64,000 nt of DNA from Micrasema longulum (taxonomy: Eukaryota; Arthropoda; Insecta; Trichoptera; Brachycentridae), in assembly GCA_022494885.1 (NCBI GenBank), contig JAGVSM010003925.1:1-64000 (forward strand). Reading direction: 5' to 3'. Made by a program: the position numbers and the translations under genes. Within the stretch, counting starts at the first letter, position 1; each line of letters begins with the position of its first letter. Below, piece after piece: positions 21,501 to 33,194 of the stretch. Below the pieces are notes generated by a model, which saw nothing but the letters and a program-made list of their open reading frames with translations, was not told the origin of the DNA and did no database searches.

Positions 21501-21887
21501 TTCAAAAATGATCTCGAAATGTCATTGTTTGTTAATAGTTAAGTTTTTGTGTATTGCGACTAGCTATATCGTAAATGCTTAGAATTTTTTTGTTTAAAAT
21601 TAAATAATAATCACTTCCGTCCTTGACGATTTTCTTGTAGCTATTATCGTTTTCCTAAAATAATTTTAAAAAACTGTCCACAAAGACATATTTTAAAAGG
21701 AGTGAAGGTAAAGCGTCAAGTTGAGGGGGGGCAAAGACTTGTGATCTATTAAGACCCCATCCGAAGGTATCACGTCACACTAGTTTTAAAACTATATTAT
21801 GTTTTATTAATTTGTTCATCTTTCCCATTCATTGGATACACAAAATGACTGAACTATAAAGAGAGAAGTTCACTTATGTCATCTGCA

Positions 21888-22210
21888 TTATTGACAAGGA
21901 GAGTGGTGTCATCGACGTATCTCAAACTCAATATTCATCTTCCATTAATTGAAATTTCCTCATTTCAGTTCTCCAACACTATTCTCATAATTATATTCAG
22001 TTTAAATATTGAACAGTAAGAGTGACAAGATAAATCCAAGAGTTTCAATTACGTCTGAGTCAGCGCTGTCTAGTCTTATCATAGCCGAGTTACCTTCATA
22101 AAGACTTCTTAAGAGGAAAACAAGATGATACGGTTCTCCCATTTCAAGTAAAATGGCCTATAATTTTTCCCATTTTACCGAGTCAAAAGCCTTCTTGAAG
22201 TATACCTAAC
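21888..22210 (-). pseudogene. Decayed non-LTR reverse transcriptase fragment
   Basis: The minus-strand translation gives VYFKKAFDSVKWEKL, then ILLEMGEPYHLVFLLRSLYE, then after a frameshift ISINGR and LRYVDDTTLL. These correspond to the RT A-motif (D..KAFDSV), the following helix and the C-motif (YxDD). The usual GVRQGC..SP segment between is degraded to LGFILSLLLFNI. Several stops and one frameshift make it inactive. The clade is not certain. The FKKAFDSVKW and LRYVDDTTLL style differs from the jockey-like copies elsewhere in the window. Confidence 0.7.
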
Positions 22211-22214
22211 ACGT

Positions 22215-23395
22215 GTATAGCGATAAGAGTAAGCATTTATTGTTAGGTTGTTCTTCAATTCTTCTTAAATTATTTTGATAGGGTAAGTTATTAAATGTGA
22301 TATGAAATAATAATTTGCCCTTATTTTTTCATTTTTTATTAATAAATTTCATGAAAGGTACATGTTTCTTTAAAATTCTATACAGATCTATTTTATACAT
22401 CTTGTAAATGTTATCACTGTAACTCTCCAAAAAAAGAGACTGACTCTTGTGCTTGGAGAGTGACTTACACTGTTTTTGTTGTTTATTTATAAGAGTTTTT
22501 TTATTTTTTTTATTATTTATCACTTTATTGTGAAAAAACTGTAACGAGAAAAAAAAAAAGACAAAAGTTACAGAACGTTACAATATTACTTATCCATTAA
22601 AACGAATTAAAAATATTTCGATCCTTTATAAATCATATTTAAATGAGTTTTTTATCCTAATTCAATTTCATTTTAAAGTGTTCAAGAAAAATAATCGTCT
22701 TAGGAATTGAATAGAAACCATTCCTATCGCGTGAGTCCGTATCCCTAGAGCCTTTATATAAATGCACATTAAGGTGCACTGTGTTCCAATATCCATCCCC
22801 TGGTGGCATTTCATCCCCCTTAGCGGGTCTTTAAGACATTCTTTTACAGTAAGTTTAAAGATTCCGTTACAGAAGATCTTAAAAGATTCTAGATTTAAGA
22901 GATAGTCCCAACTTAAAAAAATCCAAGAATTTCCGCCGAATGTTTCAAATTGCAATCTACATCACATTTATCTCACTCAACTATTCTGTTCTTTGATTCG
23001 ATAAAAAAACACGTTTTTTTTACAGAATAAATATGAGTAAGAATATGTTTTACGAACTATTTTAATTTGAAATGTGCTTTAAAATTATTTTTAATTCTTA
23101 CAAAAAGGGTTTATAAACTTTTAAAACACTTTATTGTTATAATTATTTTTGTTTCTGGTCCTATAAAATATTTGTGATGTACTCGTGTGTCTGTGTCAAC
23201 TATTTGCTCGTCCCAACTCAACACTGGACTTATAATCCCATGGAATTTGGACTTATGTTTCAAATAATGTGTAATAAACTGTAGATATTCAAGTGAATAA
23301 ATAAATAAAATAAATAACACAAAATACATATCAGTCGAAATAACATAATAAAAAAATACAAACATTTATTACTTATCTGATTGAGACAAAAATAT
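22215..23395. other. Intergenic, nothing recognised
   Basis: A 95-codon minus-strand open frame at 22,668-22,955 has no family motif, membrane segment or repeat partner. It is left unannotated. The rest is AT-rich. Confidence 0.35.
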
Positions 23396-23440
23396 AAGTA
23401 TACAATCTTACAACAATTTTGAAATAACTTTAATACATGT

Positions 23441-25190
23441 ATTTATATTAACGTTTTCCATTCCGTAAAAGAAAAAAACAATTCTTATGTACATTATGGG
23501 GAGTGGCGTCTTTCAATAATGGGTTTATTTTATTTATTATTATTACTAGCCGCCGTAGCCAATTTGTACAAAATTACAATTAAATTCAAAGTTATATAAT
23601 ACAAAGATAATAAAGTTAACTGTTATGGTTAAACTTAGTAAAAGTAATGTAGAGTAAAAAAGATTATAAGATTTATAATAAAACAGTGCAGTATAGAAGA
23701 AATATAATTATAATTAAATATTATTATGATTAGTAATTTAATTAATAAATACATGATATTTTATCGTGACTGAGAAAATCAATAACGTAAGTAGGCTGTG
23801 AAGTTTATTATTTTATGAAACTTATAGAGAAATTTTTTTAGCACTGTTTTTTAAATCAATAATAATTTAATGATAAGCACTACTTTAAGGTATACCTTCA
23901 TTATGACATATGAAAAAATGTAAAGTAGTGTATAGTTGATACGATATTTATACAATGAGTAAATTGTTTAATGGTATTATGAAATGTCTATTCGGGGGAA
24001 ACGAGCGATTCGAAATGGTCGACATTCGAGATCTGCTATCAAATAAAGGAGATGCTATGGGAAATAAAGCGTTAACTCCCAGCTGCTAGTATTGGATAGG
24101 TGTTTCAATAAAATGGGATTTACTTGAACCATAAAACACGTAATGCAGACCCGTACTTCCACACTCTACACTCTACATTCTACATATGTACATTCTACAC
24201 CACAGACCTCGCCATTCTAACTAAACATTCCGACGGGAAAAACACAATTAAACGGCCAATGCAAACACCTACTTTGTACAAGATACTGACCAAGGGGTAG
24301 CACATAAAATATAATAATATAAACAACATTTAAAAAACGCCGATTTTATGCAGATTTAATCTACACCTTTAAAACAATCAATGTTTTTTTTAATGTCCGA
24401 AGTATTCTCTTATAAATAACTCTTAATGTTCCTTCCAGTAGACACAGAAATAATGAAATTCTGTTCCTTGGTCATCATAAGACTAATTATGGTTTCCAAA
24501 CACCTCTACCTACCCAGAATGATCAGACTTGTTAACGAATATCAAGATCTGAATTATTTTGGTAATTAAATAACTTTACTAGTACATCGAAAAATTAAAA
24601 TGAATTTACTTTGCATTAGCGGAATAATCGGATGGTGGTGCTTTTCAAAAAAATATTTTACCGGTCGAAAAAATACAAAAATTAATTACAAAAGTCATTT
24701 TCAAAAACCGTCTACTCTTCCCACTGTTCAATTATTGAAATAAATTAAAGTTTTAGATATGAAATTTTTGTATAAAAAGAATTATTTGCTTCAAATACAA
24801 AAAGACAAAATAAATAGTAGTGTTTCCAGGTCACAAAACGTAAGTACGCGACTTAAAACAGTTGGTAATACCTTAATTCCCGAATTAAAAACAACTTCAG
24901 CTCAACATCATTATACTTACAGAGGAATATTTTTCTTTAATTAAATGAACAAAGAAAATAAAAAGTACAGTCAGGAATACAATATACTTGAGAAAGAAGT
25001 AAAAAGTTACATTTATAATTCTTCTTTGTGTAGCACTGATTTAAAACACCGTTTATATTTTTTTTGTAGTTATCCTAAAAATATTAATGATTAAAAATAA
25101 AATAAACAAACTATTGTAAGACGTCACTCCCCATTATGTACACAAGAATTGTTTTTTTTTCTTTTACGTAATGGAAAACGTTAATGTTAA
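23441..25190. mobile_element. Candidate DNA transposon with about 75-bp inverted ends
   Basis: 23,441-23,515 (AACGTTTTCCATTCCGTAAA, then AACAATTCTTATGTACATTA, then TGGGGAGTGGCGTC) is inverted at about 25,112-25,190 with few differences. The 1.6 kb between has no recognisable transposase; an open frame at 24,759-24,944 shows no known motif. It could be one non-autonomous element or two convergent copies of a shorter repeat. Target duplication was not resolved. Confidence 0.5.
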
Positions 25191-25199
25191 TACTCGTAT

Positions 25200-25935
25200 A
25201 TGTATTTAATCAATATAAAAATTAAATTAAGTCGTAATATTGTATTTTGATTTGTTATCTGAACAAAAAAAAATGTTTTTTTTATTTTTTTAAATAATTC
25301 AATTCAATAAATATCTTACATCTATAATCTATATGGATACATACTGTTTGTTCATTAAATTTATTTGTCTTTGCTTTTTCTTTCATTGTTTTTTCCCTTG
25401 TTTTATTGTGCTCTGTAATATAATATATGATTGGATTTCTTGTAATAATGTTGATAATGGACTTTGTTCGAAAATTAATTTAAATAGATATGAATTTGCT
25501 TTTCTTAAAAGTCTTAACTTCATACTTTATGGAGATACTTGGATTATTGCGCAAGACAGCATAATAATTTTATTTTTTTATTTTCTTTTATTCAGGAAAC
25601 ATACAGTACAGTTACAAAGTTTAATATTTTACACAATTGGACTTAATTCTAATGGACCAGTGAAGTTTCCATATTAAAAAGCAATTAAATCTAATGTTAA
25701 TTATGAAAGTATAAAAAAGAGAAGGAAAAAGAAAACATAAATGAAAGTTGTTTAAATATTTAAATTTAAGTGAAAAAAAAATATATTTTAAGGTTTGTAG
25801 TTTGTAGTGAGTATTTACAAATGGAAATAATATTAAAAATGAAGAAAACTTGTAAGAGTAATTAAGAATTAAGAATGGAAATAAAGAATGAAAAACATAC
25901 TCAGATGTAAAAATAAAATAAAATAGTAATAACAT
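25200..25935. other. Intergenic, nothing recognised
   Basis: Open frames in both strands (25,333-25,677 plus; 25,621-25,935 minus) are low-complexity F/I/Y/L-rich translations of AT-rich DNA and are not considered genes. Confidence 0.4.
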
Positions 25936-25936
25936 T

Positions 25937-27645
25937 TTATTTTTTTTTAAAAAAGGAAAAACATAAACACATATTTATTTTAAGGGATTCAAAGAAACGA
26001 TGAGAAGAATCTTTAAGTGAAATATAAGACAGTAAATTTAAATTTAGGTCAATTTAAAAAACATCTTCAAAATTAATGACACATTATAGTAAGAGCAGCA
26101 ATATATTGATTTTATTAACATATATAATATAAGTAATTAAAAGTAGTTTAAAAGTATAACAAGTATAAAAACATGCCAATGGCAGCAGAGAAAAAAGAAA
26201 AAATAAAGAAGGAATAACAAGTATGGCAAGTAATCATTTAAAATTTGAAAAAGCAATCTAAGGAGAAGATTTTAAACCAAGAAAAGTCGATAAAATTTCA
26301 TTAAAGCGATTTTAGAAGTAATACAAAATTTCAAAAGAGAAATTTAATTTATAATAATAATATGAATGTATGTAATTTGAGTGATATAAGAGAAAAAGGG
26401 ACCAACCGGAGTTTTATTCAAAAGTTTTCAATACACTATTTTTAAATAATTGTAATCCTGTATGATATATATCTATATGGTTAAAAAAGCTGTTAAAAGT
26501 GGAACACGATCTGTGTAAAAACGAATTCTGGCAATAGTTCGTATTGACACTAGGTATTCTAAAGGTTGGGTGATTTCGTAGGGCACGTGATGGACAGTTA
26601 ATTTGAATTTTATTTAGGAGCTGGGATGAATCAGCTAGACTGTTAATAATTTTATAGAGGAATGTGAGGTCCATTAATGTTCTCCTTTTTTCGAGGTTAA
26701 TCAGTTTGTGAAAACGTCCAGATAAGTCATGATTTGGAAATATAAGAGAGCATCGGAAATTCAAATGTTTTAAAAATTTGTTTTGTACTTTCTCCAGCCT
26801 GTCAATATAAGTAATGTATTGCGGATTCCAAACGATAGACGCAAATTCAAGATGGGTTCTTACATAACTATAATAAAGATTTATTATTTATCATTTTTAA
26901 AAGGCTTAGATACTCGTATAATAAAACCTAACATTTTATATGCTTTTTCAATAATTTTATCAATATGTGATTGAAATGTCATTTTTGAGTCCAGAACTAC
27001 ACCCAGATCTCGTATTTCTTGGACACGGTGCAAGACTGTACCCGATAGAGAATACGAATAATCTATCGGATTTTGTATTCTCGTAAAGGTAATTGTTTTG
27101 CATTTAAGCGGATTTAATATGAGCTGATTATTTGCACAGTAAGTAGAGAAGTTTTCAAGATCTTCTTGCATATCAAGACAATCTTGTAGGGAAGTAACTT
27201 TCTTGTATATTTTTGTGTCATCGGCAAATATTTTGTATTCGGAAAATTTAAAGACGTTACCCATATCATTAATATAAAGAATAAACAATAATGGACCCAA
27301 GTGGGATCCCTGGGGTACACCGGAATAGCATTGTTTAAATGAAGACTGATAGTTTAATAGTGCAACTGATTGGAGGCGATACTTTAAATAAGATTCAATC
27401 CAACGTAGTAGATTACCGTGAAAGCCATAACATTTTAATTTGTGAAGAAGGATTTTGTGACTGATTTTATCAAAAGCCTTGCTAAAATCTGTATACTGAG
27501 CGTCGACCTGATGTCGGCTGCCCATTACGTTTAGAACCCTATCTGTAAATTCAGCAAGATTAGTAGAAACATTTCGCATTTTAAAGAAACCGTGTTGGTT
27601 TGGATCAATGAAGTGCTTCACCGCTGGAGAAATTTGTTCAATAAT
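25937..27645 (-). mobile_element. 5'-truncated jockey-like LINE with likely 3' UTR
   Basis: The coding part occupies 26,414-27,645. To its left lies about 470 bp that is purine-rich on the plus strand, ending in a T-run near 25,937-25,950, which would be the A-tail in sense. The 5' end is truncated inside the reverse transcriptase before motif A. The target duplication could not be identified because both flanks are AT-rich. Confidence 0.6.
26414..27645 (-). pseudogene. Reverse transcriptase of jockey-like LINE (one frameshift)
   Basis: The frame from about 27,645 to 26,884 encodes RT motifs in order: PNQHGFFKMRNVSTNL, TDFSKAFDKISHKIL (motif A), VPQGSHLGPLLFILYINDM (motif B) and FADDTKIY (motif C, YADD equivalent). 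Next come NPLKCKTITFTR and RDLGVVLDSKMTFQSHID. A single frameshift near 26,885 follows. In the next frame NLYYSYVRTHLEFASIVWNP, DRLEKVQNKFLKHL and a C-terminal tail run to the stop at 26,414. This domain order is that of jockey-superfamily ORF2. The endonuclease and N-terminus are missing. Only one break in about 1.2 kb makes this the youngest LINE here. Confidence 0.85.
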
Positions 27646-27892
27646 ACAAATAATAAATAATAATACAAACATAATAAAATTAAATAATGAAAAACTGAGA
27701 TACAATGATAAAATTCAGTAAGACAATAAAATCAAGAACATAGATCAATCGATAGCTTTGTAAAAATAGTATGTTAATTCATTTAATTAACTAAGAAACT
27801 GAAGTTTGTTTAATCAATTTTCATTTTTTAACTATGGCTGTAACATACAAACTATAGACTAGAATATTATTTAATCTTTATTAACCTACATG

Positions 27893-28083
27893 TTTTTTTT
27901 AAAAGTAAATATTTGCTCTTTTATAATTTACCTAAATATTTTTATTTTGGAGGCATTTTTAAAGAGTCGTAAATATTAGGTGTTAGAAAAATTGGGAATC
28001 ATGTTGGGGTAGAGTGGGATTCGAACCTCGGACCTCTGATTCGTGAGTCCGCAACACTAGCCACGAAACTACAACCCGATAAA
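27893..28083 (-). mobile_element. tRNA-derived SINE-D, copy 3
   Basis: The body on the plus strand (ATTTTTATTTTGGAGGCATT, GAATCATGTTGGGGTAGAGT) leads to a well-preserved tRNA-like head with box-B complement GGGATTCGAACC and CCACGAAACTACAACCCGAT at 28,060-28,079. Confidence 0.75.
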
Positions 28084-28242
28084 GAAGAAGAAAAAAAAGA
28101 TAAAAATAGAAAACAGATTTTTTTTAAACTTAAAAACATAACGCATACAGATTTTTGTCCCAAAAACTGTAAAAAATACAATTCAATTAAATACGAATTA
28201 CAGCATTATACAAAGCACAATATTTAAGGGTCTTTATTGACA

Positions 28243-28510
28243 TTGAAGAATTATCTCCTTTCTATTCTTTACTCCTCCTTCTTTCCTCTATCCTTTTTTT
28301 CCTTTTTCCCATTGTGTATTAGTATTGATTTAAATACATTTATTTCTATTTTAATGTATCTTAAGCTTTTTTTTTTCTTTTTTTTCTATTGAATATGTTT
28401 TAACCTGAATTCAAAAGAAATTACTTTTATTTTATTGGTTGGTTGGAAGAAATTGCCATTTGGTAATAAGCCCGCCAATGTACAATTAAAATTATGTACA
28501 AAAGTTAAAT
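28243..28510 (+). mobile_element. LINE J3 3' UTR copy
   Basis: It matches, in opposite orientation, the 3' part of the LINE at 62.54-63.28 kb: pyrimidine-rich CTCCTTTCTTCC-like stretch, AATTGCCATTTGGTAATAAG, CCCGCCAATGTACA, and terminal AAATAAATAAAAAA. Only the 3' UTR is present. Confidence 0.65.
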
Positions 28511-28514
28511 AAAT

Positions 28515-29950
28515 AAAAAAATTTAAAAATAATTTTAACTTTCCCTAGTTCATAATTTACATACAAACCCATCAAACTTTTTATACTCATTGAGCCTTAC
28601 CTGGCATAAAGTTACACTTAGGCGTAGCGGGATACCATATTTATTCTACCACTATGCCTAGACGTAACTTTTTTCCGGATTTATAAGTAAGGTCCTTAGA
28701 AACTAGGCAAAGCAGTTTTATTAATATTCCTTTTTTAATTAACGCAATTATCAAAGAATTAAATAATCTGAAAAGAGAAAATAAATCATTCAAATAGTTT
28801 TTGATTATAGTGTTTACGTTCTTAATACTTCGTTAAAATTAAGTTTTAATGTGCAAATGTATCTCAAAAATCAAATAAACATAAAAATAGGCATTTTTAG
28901 GTAAATATATACGATTATAAAATTTGATTAACCAACTGGTTTGTGCGAGCATTTAAATTTGAGTGCGTAATTTGCTTTTTGATTGATATTTATCACGCCT
29001 CTGTTGAGGGTTTGTTTTGATGGATATTGGTAGTTTGGTTATTCTTAAATGATCGTATGGAAAGGGTAAAGCAACGTAAATATGCGGTGAATACGCCATT
29101 AGCAAACGTCACTTACGCTTGAGCAAAACTCTCTTTGTGCGGTTAGAATTGTGAATCAAGGGCCAGTCCTTCTTTACAGCCCGTAAAATCCTAATACATA
29201 CGAACGTAAATAAAAAACCTACCCAAAGAAAGGAAGCTACGACATTTTAGTGAAGCAGCTTTCATATAATGATATAATATTTTGAGCTTTGGTATAATCG
29301 ATGTGCCATAGTTACTGGGACAAGTAATGCTGTATGTTGAAAAACAATGAAGTACTGTTCATCGATCAGCATAGAACAAACTATGGCTTTAATTCTCCAA
29401 TGACTCGTCTTTGTCGTATTGTTAACTCAAGACAAAATCTGAACTTTTTGGTTTGTGTTTACAACGATTTAAACGAGCAGTAAAAAAATAGTCCAGATCT
29501 TGTTTTGATCAACGCTTTTTTCTGTTTGAAAATGAAAACTATTTTTATATTGAAATATTAATACCCTATAAATTGTACAAATGGACAATATCTGTTATTA
29601 ATAAATAAATAAATAGAGCTCACAAATCAAAGAGACATTATGTACATATAAAATTTTGTCATCAATGCATGGGTAATAAATCGGGGTAGGAGTGACTGAT
29701 TTTTTTTTTTGCAAATTGTTTAACTTAAAATTAATATTTGATGCACTAACTCTGTAATATCCGTATTTAATAATTTACGTTCCTTTGTATTTTTTTTCTA
29801 AAATTACTAAAATAAATTGAATGTGCCTACTGGTTACAAGACACGATTGTTTTTCTGTTAAGATTTAATTAAATAAACACAACACAAAATATTTCAAATT
29901 TTACCAAAGCTTCACAGCAAATTACAAATAGATAGCCGAAATGGCAGGCA
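28515..29950. other. Intergenic, nothing recognised
   Basis: No gene, RNA or clear repeat recognised in 1.4 kb. A GC-richer patch lies at 29,040-29,180. Confidence 0.35.
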
Positions 29951-29954
29951 CGGC

Positions 29955-30165
29955 AAGTGCCGTGGCGCAATTGGTTAGATGGCCAACTGTGAAACTGGCG
30001 TCGCGAGTTTGATTCCCGCCAGTTTCAAGAGAAAGAGAAAGATTTTTTTTCAATTGTTCTGGGTGTTGTGGTGTATTTTTCATTATTTCCTTCCATATTT
30101 ACTCTATCCCACCTGCTGAAAAGCCTAAAAAATAGAGGCTAAGCGGGTTATTCTTTCTTCTTTAA
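29955..30165 (+). mobile_element. tRNA-derived SINE-C, single copy
   Basis: The tRNA-like head is GTGCCGTGGCGCAATTGGTT (box A) with GAGTTTGATTCCCGCC (box B). A T-rich stretch and a body (TCTGGGTGTTGTGGTG, CCCACCTGCTGAAAAGCC, AGAGGCTAAGCGGGTTA) follow, ending in TTCTTTCTTC. The acceptor halves do not pair, so it is not a tRNA gene. It is the only copy of this family in the window. Confidence 0.65.
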
Positions 30166-30169
30166 GTTT

Positions 30170-31015
30170 GAGATATATTTATATAAATAGCATCAAGTTC
30201 TATCAAAATGTTGACAATTTGATAGCCCAGTCCACACGAAGGCACTATTCGATTCAAATGGCAAATGGTTTGACACCGTAATGTTTCAGTTCTTTCTAAT
30301 TGTTTATTCAATGATTACAAATATTATAAAGGGCAAATCGGAGGTTACGAGGTAATATTTAATGTGGGCAATATTCCCTTATAAAAATATACTCCTAGCC
30401 CTTAAAAGGTTATCAGGAAATACCTTTATGTTAATGTAGTTTTTCCGGGAGGCAAACGAAGTCTGTAGATTATGTAAATACCCATTCTAGTCTTCATAAA
30501 ACAAATCCTTTTCCACCGTGTAATATATTTCTCATATCTCACGAAATACCTATAATTTGGAACGTTCTAGGACACATACAAAGTGAGGTCAAAGAAAGCC
30601 ATTCATTTGACTTATTTTTCGGTGTATAAGGGTGATGTTATCATTATTTAATTTCAAACGCGTGTGGGAGAAGATTGCAGTACATTAATAAAAGCCAAAC
30701 GTAATTATAATAGAGAAGAAAAATTAAGTTATTAAGTTTTGAAAAAAGGTACGCAATTAATATTCGGGGACAAATTGCGTACCTTAATGACCCAGCCTAG
30801 TATTTTTGGGGGTAAGTAAAATATTGTTATTAATTTTTAATAAAGTAATCATATAAATATTCATTTGAAATAATTATAAGAGTTAGGGACTATTTAGTTT
30901 CATCTGCTCAAATTAATAGCGGCTTGCAAATCAATACGGTGATGATTTAGATCTGCTTTATACGTTCTCATTGAAAATAAAGTCCATTTTTCAAAACTTT
31001 ATATTTACTCTTGTA
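30170..31015. other. Intergenic with a 13-bp perfect hairpin
   Basis: AAGGTACGCAATT (30,746-30,758) and AATTGCGTACCTT (30,773-30,785) form a perfect 13-bp stem with a 14-nt loop. No gene recognised. Confidence 0.45.
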
Positions 31016-31019
31016 AGTC

Positions 31020-31470
31020 TTATTTTCTTCTTCCGGTGCCTTATCAGGATTCCCCGATGTTGGCGATCACCGCAGCGAAAGCATCTCTGTCCGGCGCTAC
31101 TCAGAACAACTCCTCAACTCTCTTTATTCGATGGACTCGACATAGTAATTCATTGGCGAAAATGACAAGAGAGGCATCCTGTTGCCTTCTTTGGTGGATT
31201 TTTCTCTCAGGGTTACATATCCTTAGCTGGTTAGTTCTGGTTTGGGGGTCCCAAAACTCGTCTTTCATCGACTCGTTATCTGCTGTGATCACACCGTTAT
31301 TAGTGTTTTGTGAATTTTCAGGGTTTGTGACGCGGACGCTAACGAGTTGGACTAGTCAATAGTGTTGCCGGTGGAATGTAACTGGGTGATTCGCAGCATT
31401 TTATAGAACCACACTCTCCTGCGAATTGTAACACACTGCCACCCTTCTGATAGTTCGACCCCCTTTCTTC
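31020..31470 (-). mobile_element. LINE 3'-terminal fragment, copy 1
   Basis: About 450 bp shared with 44,288-44,760. In minus orientation the end of the reading is DRDAFAAVIANIGE followed by glutamate or arginine codons of a GAA-rich tail; the second copy reads TYSFAVVIANVGG at the same place. A conserved terminal peptide plus a GAA-rich end suggests the ORF2 C-terminus and 3' end of a LINE, clade not determined. The plus-strand open frame over this region is a shadow. Confidence 0.45.
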
Positions 31471-31474
31471 GTCT

Positions 31475-32590
31475 ATTATATTTGTTTACATGGATATGTT
31501 TATCCTACCAAACCCTATTGACAGCAGCAAATCTTTAAAAAAAATATTATTGTTTACCCCTAATATTTTTTTTGCTTTTAGCATATATTTACTGTATTAT
31601 TCTTTTATCACATTTATTGAAAATAAATTGTTCGAAAAACCAAAACATGTCAGTATTCATGTAATATTTTTGTAAACAAACAGTTTCAATGTTTATCATT
31701 TTGTTGAGTATATAAATTTGAGTACTTATGTGTTTTGGTACATTTTCAAGGAATCTTTTTCATACCCACGTTTTTTCTGGATAAATGGATCTCTTTTTGT
31801 TTGCTTTTTCAACCGAAAAATTCTCGAAAGGGTGTCCTGTCATGAAATATTTTGAAACATCTAGAAGATTTGTAATACCTCGAACAACAGGGTGGTTATA
31901 TTTCACATTGCTTCTCTATCGGAATACTTTTCAAATGCGTACCTACTTTTAGTACAAACTAAGATCATAAAGATTTCATAGGAAATCAAATGTTTTTTTT
32001 GTCACACTAACGTGTTCGAAGACCTTTTCTTCCATCGTCAACATAAACATATTTGTCGATTGAATTATGTTTTTCATATTGACTTATTTACTATCTTCAG
32101 CTCAAACGTAAATAAAAAATCTTGAAATGTGTCTAAATTATATAAAAATAAAATAAAAACGCATAACTTTCACATAAACCAAATTAAAATGACATATGTG
32201 TGTAAACTATCACAGTTAAGTACCAGATTTTATTGATCCTTGTAAATAAATTTTTCGTTGTACATTTTTATGTAGTACTCAACAATTTAAAAAACATTTA
32301 CTAAAAAAGAGAGGCATCAAATTAATTGTAATCTACAAAAACAGGTATATAAGTTGATTTTTTAAAATCCTTTGGCAGAAAATTTCTCATTGGTCGACAA
32401 AATAAAATTTCTTCCATAAGTAAAAATTAAAACCATATTTTAGCTTCTCGATGCCTGATATTTTTTTTTTTTCATAGTACATTTTTATTGAATCGGCATT
32501 AACTTTGTAAATTATGATTTAGTTTGTGGGGTTCATAGTCCATGATCAAAGATAAACACACGTGCTTAATAATTTCATTTGAAATATAAT
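31475..32590. other. Intergenic, nothing recognised
   Basis: AT-rich and without a supported feature. Confidence 0.35.
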
Positions 32591-32599
32591 GTCAAGACT

Positions 32600-32945
32600 C
32601 CAAGAAAAATCTCAGCGTTTTCTATTGAATTATACATTCCATTATGCAAAATACGAAATCAATGTCCTGCAGTACATTAACATCGTTCTTAATATTGAAA
32701 AATAAACAACTAAGGAACGCGGTCATTAAAGAGACCATAGGGCGTGGTAACGCCCAGTCAGTTCAGTCAGTCATCCCGAACAGTCAGCTCAACGCAGTCA
32801 CTCAGTTTCAGCATGTAGTTCAAGTGCAGTCTCTTCAAACTCTAATCGCAGTTACTCTCGCACTCTACTCAGAGTGTCGTATCTTATTTGACATGCAATA
32901 AATACGCATCAAACATCAACCTCATCTCTTCTGTCCATCACTAAC
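32600..32945 (+). mobile_element. Candidate solo LTR or LTR fragment
   Basis: This stretch is richer in GC and in CAGTCAGT-type repeats than its surroundings. It has a short hairpin GGGCG..CGCCC at 32,743-32,758, a promoter-like downstream pyrimidine-rich part, and GCAATAAATACGCATCAAAC resembling a poly-A signal region. That composition is typical of arthropod gypsy-type LTRs. TG..CA ends and a target duplication were not resolved and there is no second copy in the window, so the call is tentative. Confidence 0.35.
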
Positions 32946-33104
32946 TGTTTTAAGTTCATCCAAATTCAAATTTTTCTCCAATCAAAATATTGTTGATAAA
33001 TCCACCTGGTCCATGAAGAAGTATAAAAATTTTAAAAATAAGATTTTCGGGCGTTGCCTAGTATGTAGGTGAAATAATTCAATTAGATTAATTTCACCCG
33101 CATA

Positions 33105-33194
33105 AATAAAGGATGAAAGAATTGAAGGAATATAGATGTTTGAATATGGGCAGAATGGTGAATGTTACACAGTGTGTAAAGTGGTCACTTAAAA
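33105..33194 (+). mobile_element. FB1 left part, interrupted by a LINE
   Basis: GGGCAGAATGGTGAATGTTA and CAGTGTGTAAAGTGGTCACT are FB1 centre-to-arm sequence. It stops at CACTTAAA and continues at 34,583 after the LINE insertion. Confidence 0.7.

Noticed and set aside
22668..22955. 95-codon minus-strand open frame
   Set aside because: No recognisable domain, signal or paralogue in the window; length is within chance expectation.
24160..24205. Telomere-like or microsatellite array of TCTACA
   Set aside because: Only a few irregular repeats (CACTCTACACTCTACATTCT); too short and imperfect.
25333..25935. Two long open frames, one per strand
   Set aside because: Both are F/I/L/Y-rich translations of AT-rich DNA without motifs or repeat support.
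31036..31362. 108-codon plus-strand open frame as a gene
   Set aside because: The same stretch is a repeat shared with 44.3-44.8 kb, and the better-conserved reading is on the minus strand.
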